Source: Erythroxylum novogranatense
Taxonomy: Eukaryota; Streptophyta; Magnoliopsida; Malpighiales; Erythroxylaceae
DNA length: 64,000 nt
Assembly (NCBI GenBank): GCA_029891385.1
Contig: CM057228.1
Location: forward strand, 56,427,783-56,491,782
Reading direction: 5' to 3'
The notes below the pieces were generated by a model, which did no database searches, was not told where the DNA came from, and saw nothing but the letters and a program-made list of their open reading frames with translations. The stretch's first letter is position 1, and each line of letters starts with the position of its first letter. The translations under genes and the position numbers were made by a program. Positions 35,363 through 46,396 of the stretch are shown in pieces.

Positions 35363-38346
35363 TATTGGACCCCAAAAATTTTTTAATTATTATTTATTTG
35401 TTTATTTATTTAGTTATTTAGGTTTTGATTGATTATTTAATTGTTTGATTATTTTTTATTTAGTCATTAATTTAGTGGCATGAATAGAGATTTGAATTTG
35501 ATGGAAGGATTAGAATTAAGTTAGAATTAATATGGGAAGGTTAAAATTAAGTTAGCTTAAGGAGTTAGTAAAGGAATAAATGAAAGAGGGGCAGATTGGG
35601 AAAGACCAAGTAAGTGCGGGGTATAATTGCTAGAATAAGCTAAGATTGTGTCTTGAATTAGAAGAAGAAGGGAGAAGTGTCATAAGAACCAAAGAGAAAG
35701 AAGAAAAAAACGTGAAAAGGAGAAGAGAAGAAGGAAGATCGTAGGAAACTTGGAAGGAAGAAGAAAGAAGAAGAAAAAGAAAAGGAAATTAACTTGTTGG
35801 AGGTAAGTTTTCATCTTTCTTCTAGCTAGGTTCAAAAAGGGATTAAATAGAGACTAGGGTTTGTATTGAGAATGAAGGAAGAAAGAAGAGGAAGATGAAA
35901 CCAATTTGATTTTGCGTTTCTAAGAAAGGGTTTTGGTTTTTCTAGTCTAGATGGGCTATGGGTAGGTTAGGTTTAAATTCAATTTTAACATTTCTTTGAT
36001 TCTTGAAGTTTTATGAAGTTTCATTTGAATATGGATTAAATAGAAAATGGTTTATTTGAAGGGAATCAAAAAAACCTTACTCGATAGCAAGAGGAAAGGC
36101 AATCTTGAGCTTAGATTTTAAGCAAAAATTAGGTGGGTAATATGTTTATGGTTGTTGTGTGATGGGCAAATGCCCTATTTGTATGTTTATGCTTAAATTT
36201 CGTGAATTTGAATTTTTTGAAGATTTAAAAATGCATGATGAATTATGACCATGTTATACTTTGAAAAAGGTTATAACATTTTGAATTGAATGAAAAGAAG
36301 AAAAGCATGAAATATGAGAATTTGATGAAACGAAAGAAACATGAGAGTACGAATTTGTGATTCAATAAATTGAGCATAAATTTGTTTGTGATTGAGCAAG
36401 AGAGGAACCCGTTTCGTTAGTCACGTGCACATTGATCTATAGCATTCTCCCGATTGCCCTCTTGAGGCCATGAGATCCTGAGAAATCGAACTCATTTTGT
36501 TCACGATGTAAACTTCGGTTTCTCCATTTTGTTCCACGAAACTCTCGACCATTTGTTGTGCATATCATTTTTGCTGTATTGAGTATGATGCATAATTGAC
36601 TGTTATGCTTTGGTAGATAATTACATGATATGCTTTATGTGATGACATTTTTTTAATTATAAGTTATGAGATGAATTGTGAATTATTGAATCACTAGACA
36701 TATGTGTATAGATGTTTGTTTCTTTGGCTCATTGCCAATGGCTATAAATGTATTAGCCACTGAGCCATGTAGCTCATCCAACTATTCTCTCCCCAAGTGA
36801 AAAACAAGATGAGCGTTGAACCTTGCAAGGCATCGGAAACTCCAAGACATTAGATACATTTGTAACTAAGTTAGTGGCTAGACTTTTGGATAACTTTATA
36901 AGCATATCAATCATGAGTTTTGTATTTTGTATTAAGTTTGATGTGTATGTTGATATGTAATTAAAGCTACGTATGAACATTTATTTTGTTTAGAAATGAG
37001 AATGAGAATTTAAGGATTTCCTTTTGTGTATGATTATGCTATTTTATAGGTTGAGTATGATGGTTGTGGAAGAGAAATGAGTATGTGCACATTCTTCCTT
37101 GTTGAAGTTGCAAATGGTTAATTGTTTTAGAGTAGCATGTTGGAGATTGAAAAGGTTGTATGGGATGAGTTACTTGAGGTGAGGTTCAAGAGTTATTGAA
37201 AGGTATTTAGTAATGGATTAATATGAAGAGATATTGCATTTAGTAAGCTTTCCTAGGTGTAGAATGGTGTTCAGAATTCAAAGGAAAAACTGTATCAATC
37301 TAAGTAGAATTAGCCAAAGCTATCTTCTTAAAAGTTGTAGTTTATCTTTCTAACTTTCCAATGATATATAGTATGAGATTTTTGGATACCGGAGTTGGGA
37401 GATATGATTATTAGAAATTTGTGATGCTGCATAGGGTGGTCTTTCGAGATAGCTTCTTTGTTTTGAAATTTTGACCCTTATAGAGATAGAAATTGTTTTT
37501 AAATTTTTCATGAAAGTTGTAGATCTTTCTTTTAGCTCTCTATTGATATAAAGTTTGCAAAATTTGGAGTTCTAGATCAAAAGTTATGAAGATTTAAAGT
37601 TGGGTATGCGACATTGGCATTTGAAGGACGAAAGTCCAAAGGTGAAAGTCGCTTTAAGGGTGAAAGTCATTATCATGCAAAAGCATAATAGCGACTTTGG
37701 AGTTTTAAAGGTGAAAGTCGTCATCGTGCAAATGTATGATAGAGACTTTGAAGTTTTTAGGGGTAGATGAACATCCGATGGTTTTTTGGCCATAACTTCT
37801 TCGTCCCACCTCCAAATGACCTGATTTTTAAAGCATTGGATTCCTAACACATTCCTATACATCTCCAAAAAACTTTATACTTTTGGTATTAATTTGAAAA
37901 AGATGGATTGAATCAAAGTAAAGGGATTAGTTGGAAGAGTACTAAACATGCTTCAGTATTTTGGTGATATCTTAATCCATAGATCTGTAAATGTGATGAT
38001 TCTTGTCTCTAAATACACTAGAGACATAAAGTTGCAAATTATCTAAAGGAATTAAATTTTAATTCAGCCTCTAAGACATTCAATTTTTGGAGTGAAATTG
38101 AGGATAGTGTACTACTTCAGTATAGCAACAGTCCGAAAATGTTTGGGCTAAAACTCTTGGATTTCTGAACCAAATTAAATGGTTTTAGTGTCATTAGAAG
38201 ATTAAGACAATGGGGAACAAATGTTATGAAGAAGTCAATTGAAATTCTAGTTTGAAGTTTGCCCAAAATCTGTTCTGAAATAGAACAATGAGTTTGCTCA
38301 CGTTTTTGTGACTTCAAATGTTGAGCTCCAGAAACGGGGGCCAACA
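35363..38346 (+). mobile_element. solo LTR E (copy 1), 2984 bp
   Basis: It begins TATTGGACCCC (compare TGTTGGACCCC of LTR F) and ends CGGGGGCCAACA. CATTA (35358-35362) and CATCA (38347-38351) are a probable target duplication with one change. Inside are TATAAT at about 35622, a GA-rich leader (35640-35800), a GTAAGT at 35802, an array of three hairpins (36724-36775), two modules 182 bp apart (37331 and 37513) and twin hairpins (37663-37749). The minus-strand frames here are present in both copies but resemble no protein. Confidence 0.72.
36724..36797 (+). other. three head-to-tail hairpins before a pyrimidine tract, LTR E
   Basis: TTGGC-TCATT-GCCAA (36724-36738), TGGCT-N11-AGCCA (36739-36759) and GAGC-N6-GCTC (36762-36775) follow each other with almost no gaps. 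A pyrimidine tract ending CCCCAAG lies 22 nt further on (to 36797). In copy 2 (47756-47807) the third stem is broken by one base. Confidence 0.5.
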
Positions 38347-38447
38347 CATCAAGTTTCTAAGCCTCTAGGCTTTCTCTTGCTAGCTTTAACAATGCATAAA
38401 ATTAACTTGTTGTTCCAGTATCCAATGATATTGCCTGCCTTAGTGTC

Positions 38448-41400
38448 CATGGACGGATGCACATCAAGGGCAAGTCTGCACCTAAAAACTTTTATATAAA
38501 AAATTATTATTTTAAGTTTTGATCCCATAAAAAAATTTAAAATTTTGCCCCCATTAATTTAATTGGTGAAAAAAATACTAAAAATTATAGATATATTAAG
38601 ATATAAAATAAAAAATAAAATATGAGCTCATCTATTTTTATTAAGATTACTATTATTTGGGCCCGTGACTTTTTTAAATGAAAGCCTACAAATAGAGAGA
38701 TAAAAACTACATGCTTAATTGATTTTTTTATTCAGATTTTTTATACCCTTTTGGATTCTTCATCACACTACTTTTTTTCTTTTTGGCTTCTTCTTCCCCT
38801 AACTCCATAAGGACCACCACACCCAAAGCAAAAAACAATAATATATAGTGTTGCTATTGTTATTGAGGAGGGAATAGGTATAACTAAAATATTGAATGTA
38901 ATTGTGGAAAGGATTCCCCCACAGGCCCCACCCTGTTCTATTGTTGATATGTCGTTGAGGGCTTTAATATTTAATAGGTAAATTCCTACTTCAACTTGGT
39001 GATTGGATTTATTGATGTTAGCAAAATCTACTTTGGTGCAAAATGGTTTGATATATATATAATTTGGATTCTGAATGTTTACCTCAAATGAAACAGGAAA
39101 AAATAATCTTTTTGAAATTTTAAAGTGGTTATTGAGTTGAATCCTCTTCTTTTCTTTGGAAGAATGTGTAGTACGTATAATTTAGAGATGGGTTCCTGTA
39201 AATTGTAATAGAGTTGGTACAGTTTTAATCTTTACATTCTTTTAGACTTTTAGTGAAGACGCAAGATAAGATTTCTCATTGAAACTTTTACACAAAGACA
39301 TGAAAATATCAAGGGGAGTTGAACAAAGTGATCCGTTAGTCTTGGTCTTTTCAGAAGTAAAAAGTTGTAATAGATAGCAAATTGAAGGTTAACAAGGTAA
39401 GGATCAAATTGTTAGAAAATACAAACTTGTAGATGAAAAATCGTAGCATATAAAATTGTAAAAATGAACAAAAATAGTACTAATAAATTATAATGAAGTT
39501 TCTAGCGAATCTGTTATGCTCAATAGAGATATGAGTTAAGAAAACGAGAGTAAAAGCACTCAACAACATTCCAACTCGTAGATGACTTCGTATCCCTATT
39601 TAAGGATCACATTAACATCTAGTATCAATTTCTTTTTTACTTTGGAAAACATGATGTGTTGAAAGTATATATGAAAATTTTACTTTTTGTTTGTATATTT
39701 CAAAATTTGCACCTGTGTAAAGTGTTTTTCAAATAGTTTAATTAGTTAATTTTTTTGTGAATAAATAATTTTTATTTATTTTGTATTCAATTTGTCCCTA
39801 ATTACTTAACTTTGATTTCAGTTATGGACAAATTTCTCAAAAGGCCTCTTACAAATAAGGATTCTAGCCCTAACCCTTTAAAGCATCCTCATTTAGAAGT
39901 CAATTTAGATGATCTTTAATCTGATCTAGGGTTGCGGAAAAAAATTTAGATTATCATCTTAATGACCGTGATAGAATACAAAGAGCTTATTTGCAAAAGG
40001 GTCCATGTCAACCTTTTGAGCATGATTTTTTACAAAGAAAACTTGGAAACATTTGTAGTAGATTTTTTCCATCTTTGTTTAAAGAATATGCCAATTGGTT
40101 AGAGTATAATGTTACAAAAGATGTAACTTTTTGCTTAAGTTGCTATCCTTTTAGGCCGGGCATTGGAAGTCAAGCAAATGGTGATAATTTTGTTACTAAT
40201 GGATTTAACAATTGGAAGAAACAAGATAGATTTCATATTTATGTAAGAGGTCATAATAGCTCTCACAATATAGCTTAGAAGAAATGTCAAGATTTGATGA
40301 ATCAGAAACAACATATTAAAGTTGTTTATGTTAATCAATTTAACCAAGCTCAAAAAGACTATCGCACTCAACTCACTACATCAGTGGATTGGGTTCGATT
40401 CCTTTTACGTCAAGTATTGACTTTTTGTGGTCATGATGAATGAGAGACTTCTAGTAATAATGGTAATTTTCTTCAACTTTTACAATTCTTAGCTGATCAT
40501 AATGAAATTATAAACAATATTGTTTCAAACAATGCTCGCGGAAATCTTAAAGTCATTGCTACTGACATACAAAAGGATATTGTCAAAGCCGTTGCAATTG
40601 AAACCTCTAATGCCATTATTAATGATCTTCAAGGTGGATTATTTCCTCTCCTTATTGATGAGTCTCGTAATATCTCAATCAAAGAAAAATTGGCTATTGT
40701 TTTACGTTATGTGAAAGCAAAAGGATGTGTGTTTGAGCGATTTATTGGTATTATTCATATTAGTGATACCACCTCTTTATCACTACAGTTTGCAATATAT
40801 TAATTGTTTTCAAAGCATTGATTGAGTATATCATCTCTACGTGGGCAAGACAACGATGAAGCTAGCAATATGCAAGGAGAAATTAATGACTTGAAGACTT
40901 TGATTGTAAAAGAAAATAATTTAGCTCACTATGTTCATTGTTTCTCTGATCAATTGCAATTAGCATTTGTAGCAGTGGCCAAGAATCATGTACATGTTGC
41001 TTTGTTGTTTAACGTAGTCTCAAGCTTATCAAATGTAGTTGGAGGTTCTTGTAAAAGAAAAGATCTTCTTCGTGAGAAACAATTTAGTAAGATTATTGAA
41101 AGGCTAAAAAATGGTGAACTTTCAAGTGGTAAAGGTTTACGTCAAGAAACTTATCTTCAAAGACCAGGTGACACACATTGGGGCACACATTGTGGATCAT
41201 TATCAAGCTTAATCGTGACTTCATAGTTGATGTTCTAGAGATCATTATGGAAGAAGGCACAACTTCATAGCAAAAAGGTGAAGCATATGCTTTGCTTGCT
41301 TGATTCTATCCAATCTTATGAATTTGTGTTTAGCTTGCATTTGATGAAAAAAATCTTGGGCATCACAAATGACTTATCTCAAGCATTGCAAAGGAAGGAT

Positions 41401-42301
41401 CAAGACATTATCAATGCAATTTCTTTGGTTAAAGTTTCCAAACAATGACTACAAATGATGAGGGATGATGAGTGGCAATCCTTGTTTGATGAAACATCTT
41501 CATTTTATGAGAACCATGATATTGTCATTCTAAATATGGATGAAAATTTTGAACATCGAGGAAGGTTAAGGCAAAATGCACAAAAAATGGCAAATTTGCA
41601 TCATTATCAAGTAGAATTATTTTACATTGTGATTGATATGCAACTTCAAGAGCTCAACAATCACCTCAATGAGGTAAATACTAAGTTTCTTATTTTTTTG
41701 GCATGCTTGAATCCAAGTGACTCTTTTTATGTTTTTGATAAGCAAAAATTGATTCAACTTGCTGAATTTTATCTTTCTGATTTCTCTAAAGTAGAACTTA
41801 TTACTCTTGGTGATCAACTTGACAATTATATTGTTGATATGCAATGTGATGATCAATTTTTGATATTAAATGGGATTAGTGATCTTGCCAAGAAGCTAGT
41901 TGGAGAAAAAAAGGATGTTGTGTACCCTTTGGTGTTTTTACTTGTGAAATTAGCTTTGATTTTGCCTATTGCTACTTCATCAGTGGAAAGAGTATTTTCT
42001 GCAATGAAGATAGTGAAAAATTGTTTGCATAATTGAATGGGAGATTCTTGGATGAATGACTATTTGATCACATATATTGAGAAAGACATCTTCAATTGTA
42101 TTGACAATGAGAAAATTTTACAGCGATATCAAAATATAAGGACTCGTATGGAACGCTTGTAATAGGTTATATGTAAGAAGCTCAAGACAATGATGTAATT
42201 TTTTGTTTATCAAATATACAAATATTTGTATCTTTTTCAGTAATATAAGAGCACTTTAAATATTTTATCCCCACTCAAAAAAATTTCTGGATCCGTCCCT
42301 G
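38448..42301 (+). mobile_element. hAT element, ZMYM1/TTF-transposase type (copy 1)
   Basis: The ends are inverted repeats: CATGGACGGATGCA on the left and TGGATCCGTCCCTG on the right (complement CAGGGACGGATCCA). TTAGTGTC stands at 38440-38447 and 42302-42309, a perfect 8-bp target duplication as expected for hAT. It is 3854 bp with one decayed transposase gene in the forward direction. It could be mobilised only by a transposase supplied elsewhere, and the left end carries mismatches. Confidence 0.93.
39824..42162 (+). pseudogene. hAT transposase, TTF/DUF4371 type (copy 1)
   Basis: The ATG follows a TTTCAG acceptor-like site and starts MDKFLKRP. A frameshift near 39940 leads into QPFEHDFLQRKLGN, NWLEYNVTKDVTFCLSCYPF (the TTF-type zinc finger) and NWKKQDRFHIYVRGHNSSH. 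Next come VDWVRFLLRQV, the DUF4371 RNase H-like part (FPLLIDESRNISIKEKLAIV, GQDNDEASNMQGEINDL), RPGDTHWGTHC and the C-terminal dimerisation region (LPIATSSVERVFSAMKI). Stops at 40276 (TAG), 40801 (TAA), 40818 (TGA), 41224 (TAG), 41446 (TGA) and 42034 (TGA) are shared with copy 2; the TGA at 40441 is private. The last two fit CGA-to-TGA change at conserved arginines. Confidence 0.9.
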
Positions 42302-42611
42302 TTAGTGTCTCGACATCTCTTATTTTACTAGCAATTCTCTAGCAATCATTAATGTATTTAGATTACTAAATTCTAGTTTCTTGGATTTCTAATGATTCAG
42401 GGCTTTTAAGTTTGTAAGGCATGGATAAACTGAACTTTTCAGATTTTATGAACTAGAACAATTCTTGTGAATTATTTCCTAAAAAATTGATCTAGAATGA
42501 TGTTAAGAATTAAAGTTGAGATGAAATTGATTTTAAGATTTGTGGTTTATAATTTCAATTTCAAATTTTGATCAAAAACAATTAAATAATTTAATTAAGC
42601 TACATCGTTAA

Positions 42612-43290
42612 AGTTTGCTCTGGTATCATTCTTGGGAAGTCAATGCAAAATTCAATCCCTCATGCAATGTAGGATTTTTGGATGTCAAAATCACTTAATT
42701 TTTATAAAATGATTAACATATAAATCATAATAAAACATGAATATTAATTCATTCCTTATTCTTAAACTTTGATTTTTTTTCTTGTCGTTTCTCTCAAATT
42801 GTTTTTAAAATTAGTTAATCTCAACCACCACAATGGCACATGTTTTCGGCCTCAAACAATATCCACAAGAGGTTAAAGAACTGCAACTATGGTAGAGAAA
42901 AATAGGTAAGAAGTACCAATTTACTTAGAACTTAAGTTTATTTATAATAGGTTTTGAAATTTATTTGAAACTAAAATCTAATTTCAATTAAAATTTAATC
43001 AGAATTACAAATAATTATGGTTAAATACTAATTATACTTAGATAATATCCAATATCTTATATTGATTCTTATTTATTAAATATCTAAGATTTAATCACAA
43101 AGTTTCTCAAATTTTACAATCAATTCCAATTTGATTAAAATATCATTTCTCTCTTCAACTCATTTTTTATATGCACTCATTAAGTTCTTAAATGTGTTGG
43201 CAATCGGTATAAATTATAATCCTAAGTCATATTTAGGATTTGATAAATTAAATTTCGTTAATTCTATAATTAAACAATTTATATTCATAT
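42612..43290 (-). mobile_element. A-family LTR fragment with primer site (copy 1)
   Basis: From TTCTTGGGAAGTC (42630) the plus strand follows the inverted solo LTR 7328-8919: TATAAAATGATTAACAT, the CTCAACCACCACAATGGCAC line and the ATTATAATCC/TAAATTA lines. This puts an A-family LTR on the minus strand. Just outside its end the minus strand reads TGATACCAGAGC (42612-42623), close to the tRNA-Met primer site TGGTATCAGAGC. The fragment would thus be the 5' LTR of a minus-strand insertion whose interior runs to lower coordinates. Only about half of the LTR is recognisable. Confidence 0.65.
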
Positions 43291-44389
43291 TTTGATAAAT
43301 AGATTTTAAACATAAAGCACTTAAATTTCAAAATAATTATTTATAAAAATTTTAATATCATATTTGATTCTAAATGGTAATATTAATTTTAATTATTTAA
43401 ATTTTATATTAGATTAATATTAGTTTATAAACAAAACTTACAATTTTAAAATTATTAATTTTAAATAAAATTGTTAATTTTATGAATTAAAATATCATTC
43501 TTTTCAAAATTATTATTTTATTTTAATAATAAAGTTGTAATTGAATCGATATTAAAAATCAAACATATTCATTTTTTTAAAAGACCATAAACTAAAATGA
43601 GAAATGAAAACCAAAAATTATAAAAAGTAGAAGCAACCGACTCCTGAAATGCTTTTAAGTTTTTCTCACCTTAAAATATGCTTTAGAGGGAGTAGAAGTT
43701 CAATATAACTATGCAATTAATTTGCCCATATGATATATAAGCAACTAGAAAATTATCATTTGTTTTAATTTCTTATCAAAGGACTACATATTAATGTAAA
43801 ATGGATATTTCCGCTCTACCTCCTTTTTGGGTTTATGGGAAGGACATAGAGGAAAAAGGCCAGTTATTGATCATTCACAAAAAAAGTATCAAAATGTTAA
43901 AATCTAGCATCACTATAAGAAAATTAAAAAAAAAAAAAGTAGCCCTTAATGATAAGGATATCAAATCTATAATCACAAAAAATAGAGAGAAAAACTTATA
44001 AACTCGAATATCAAGGGATTTCAACCAAACATCCTAGTAAAGACAACGTATTTTTCACTGTATATGGAAGCATATTGCCATGGGTTAGATAGAGAAAATC
44101 TTCTTCTTTCTCTCTAACCTCCTCCTCCCTTTACCTCCCTTGGATTGTTTATCCTCCTTCTGAATCTTTCGGTCCAATCCATCTCCTCTCCCTGCTGCCA
44201 CTTCTTACCCTTTGCCTCTCATTTTTGCTATCCTTTTAGTTTTGTCCTTGATTACATTCCTTATTGGTACTCGAGGTCTCCTGGAAAGTACTTTAAGGGT
44301 AATTTGAGAATTTTACTCCTTCCCCCTTCTCAAGTTACTATTTTTGGTAACTATTTTTTGAAAACCCATTCCGCTAGCATCAATAGAGG
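43291..44389. other. unassigned DNA of copy 1
   Basis: AT-rich to about 43800, where homology with copy 2 stops because copy 2 is cut by element F. Beyond that is sequence seen only in copy 1. CACTATAAGAAAATT at about 43913 resembles a CACTA end, but no partner end or subterminal repeats follow. No gene is recognised. Confidence 0.4.
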
Positions 44390-44646
44390 GACTTTTTTTT
44401 TTTGATAACTCAGGGTTCGGGTTTGGCCCGACTACCTGGGACTTATGAGTCACCCACTCAAACTCATAGATAGATAAATCTGGGTCTGATCCTAATCAAT
44501 ATCAGAGGTACCTGCATCAAGGATAGGTCGTCATTATCAGGAGGATTACATCACTTCAAATAGAAGCTGCTACACCCAAGGTTCGAACCCACAACCTCTC
44601 ACAATCCTCTCCTCCTTTCTACCGCTAGGTTACCCCGTGAGTGGGT
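44390..44646 (-). mobile_element. tRNA-derived SINE with 8-bp TSD
   Basis: Minus-strand order is the start near 44646, A box TAACCTAGCGG (44632-44622), B box GGTTCGAACC (about 44589-44580), a non-tRNA body and a terminal A run (T run at about 44392-44402 on the plus strand). AATAGAGG flanks it at 44382-44389 and 44647-44654. The pol III boxes, length (257 bp), A tail and target duplication together define a SINE. The body is somewhat reminiscent of the plant Au family, but I cannot confirm this without an alignment. Confidence 0.88.
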
Positions 44647-44654
44647 AATAGAGG

Positions 44655-45425
44655 TTGGCAAAGAACGTAGGTAGTTTTGATACTCTTTTAGGGATAAACA
44701 TAGCTTGTCATATGGTTATTGTCATTTGTCAACCTTGATAAATTGATATAAAATAAATTAGTTAGGAATGTCAATAAAGTTTATATTTCCATGTGGTGGG
44801 GGAGAGAGTGGTTAAAGCATGAGAGGAGGAGGAGAGAGTATAGCCTTTAACTAATAGCAGAGGCACCTCAAGTACAAGAGATGACATCGAAGTACAGAGA
44901 TTTCTTACCTATACTATATCAATTGTTTTAGGAGAGGATGATAAAATCATTCTTGACATTAAAAAAAAAAAGAAATAAGGACGCAACCTTATGCTATAAG
45001 GGATGTAAAGGAAGTTAAATAAGGATAATGGTTATGACGAATGGAGCAGTGACTATCTGACTATTTTTAGCATATGGGGTACTATGAAAAGCCTCCATAA
45101 CCTTTAATGATGCCAAAGGTAAACAATGATCATAATGAAGAGCTTGCTAGGCTAGAGGGAACCAGATCCTATTTGATTCCCTTAACCCAGAGCTTCCTCG
45201 AGATGACATTATAATGACATTATTTTGGTCAATGATACAAAAATAAATTTATTTTGGTGATACGACTTAGGCCTTTTAAGTATTTTAAATAGGACTAAGT
45301 CAACTCCTAGGTCATAGCCCAACCTAAAGACTAGTTGATCTTTGTCTAGCTCGTTGACTTCAGGCCAACATTAGTTAGGATGGTCTAGTTTAGGCTAAAA
45401 AATGTCATCCTTAGCCTGATGTGGG
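44655..45425. other. unassigned end of copy 1
   Basis: Mixed sequence with short A/T and GA-rich stretches. I see no gene, transposon end or RNA gene. It ends at the tandem duplication junction (CCTGATGTGGG into TTATTATTTTGATG). Confidence 0.4.
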
Positions 45426-45548
45426 TTATTATTTTGATGCCATGTGAAGTCTAGTGGTGATTGTTCGTAGCTCACCCTTATCGTATGATATGTATCGGAA
45501 TGACCTACGGGCGTCCCGGTGTGTACCCTGCGGTAAGGGAGCGCTACA

Positions 45549-46305
45549 TTGATAGACACCATAGCTTAGCTAACACAAGAGATGGATGCGTAGAAGGTAA
45601 GCGGTAGCACCTCAGGGCATTGGTGGTCACCCGAGCATTAGGATTGTTGTAGTCATTTCCTTTGAATTGCAAACACTTATTATGTACACTTGGATGTTTT
45701 CATTACCAATAAGATAATTTTAACTTTATATCATTAAGCAACTTTCTGTTTAAACAAATTAAATATATAAACGAACAAATTTATTATGCACAAATAATTT
45801 ATAACTATTGAAATTTAACTATTGAAATTAAATATTATGCATTTATCATAAGATAGTGAAATAAAATTAAATATTTTGATTTTTTAAAACATTTCTTAAC
45901 TTTATTTATCGATTTGAATATAAAGGATGTCACAAAATTATATTACCAACGGAATATATTAAACTATCGATAAATTGGATGATATTTACCGACCGCTTTT
46001 CTTCTTCATTGGTAATATTGAAACCTTTACGATTATTTAAACTACGATTTATTGACCATTCTTTTTTTCCATCGGCAAACAACAGAAATAATCTTTCGTC
46101 AGAAAATTTACCGACGTTATGTCTGTCCGTCGGTATATTTTATTGATGGACAAACACATGAAAAATCCGTCATTAAATTTATCTACGTCTGTATTAACGA
46201 CGCTTTTGTCCGTCGTTAAATTCTATCGATAATTTGTTTTACCAACGGAATATAAGCATTTTCCGTTAGTGTTTATCGTCGGTAATCTATAGTTTTCTTA
46301 TTGTG
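45549..46305 (+). mobile_element. CACTA 3' end (copy 2)
   Basis: The same sequence as 34507-35271, with TTGAT at its left edge, the coil end of the ORF, subterminal ACCGACG words and the terminal TTTTCTTATTGTG at 46293-46305. Several small deletions compared with copy 1 lie in the subterminal zone (about 45870-46070). Confidence 0.82.
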
Positions 46306-46396
46306 TATGTGTGTAACCATTGCTTGCTTCAAGCTATTAGCCTCATATGTCGATGATGGAGCAGCAACAAACCAAACCACGCGAAGCTATCCATTA

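Larger units (their letters stand above)
34384..45425 (+). repeat. tandem segmental duplication, copy 1
   Basis: 11,042 bp running from 122 bp before the end of LTR 30556 to the start of copy 2. It holds the CACTA 3' end, solo LTR E, the hAT element, an A-family LTR fragment and, in the part not visible in copy 2, a SINE. Base identity with copy 2 is very high over most of its length, with patches of small indels. The 8-mer CCTGATGT occurs at both breakpoints (34375-34382 and 45415-45422). Confidence 0.9.

Noticed and set aside
37584..38499. Several small frames conserved in both duplicated copies (also 48616-49568)
   Set aside because: Conservation is explained by the recent segmental duplication. 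The frames lie in LTR E and in the hairpin and module region, and encode nothing recognisable.
41617..41856. Minus-strand frame of 79 codons, present in both copies (also 52636-52875)
   Set aside because: It is antisense to the hAT transposase and is a shadow of that reading frame.
43911..43930. CACTATAAGAAAATT as the end of a CACTA transposon
   Set aside because: The match to CACTA ends is good, but no subterminal repeats follow and I found no partner end before 45425. The motif is AT-rich enough to arise by chance.
44580..44646. A tRNA gene on the minus strand
   Set aside because: A and B box sequences are present, but no acceptor stem or cloverleaf follows, and the A tail and target duplication show a SINE.
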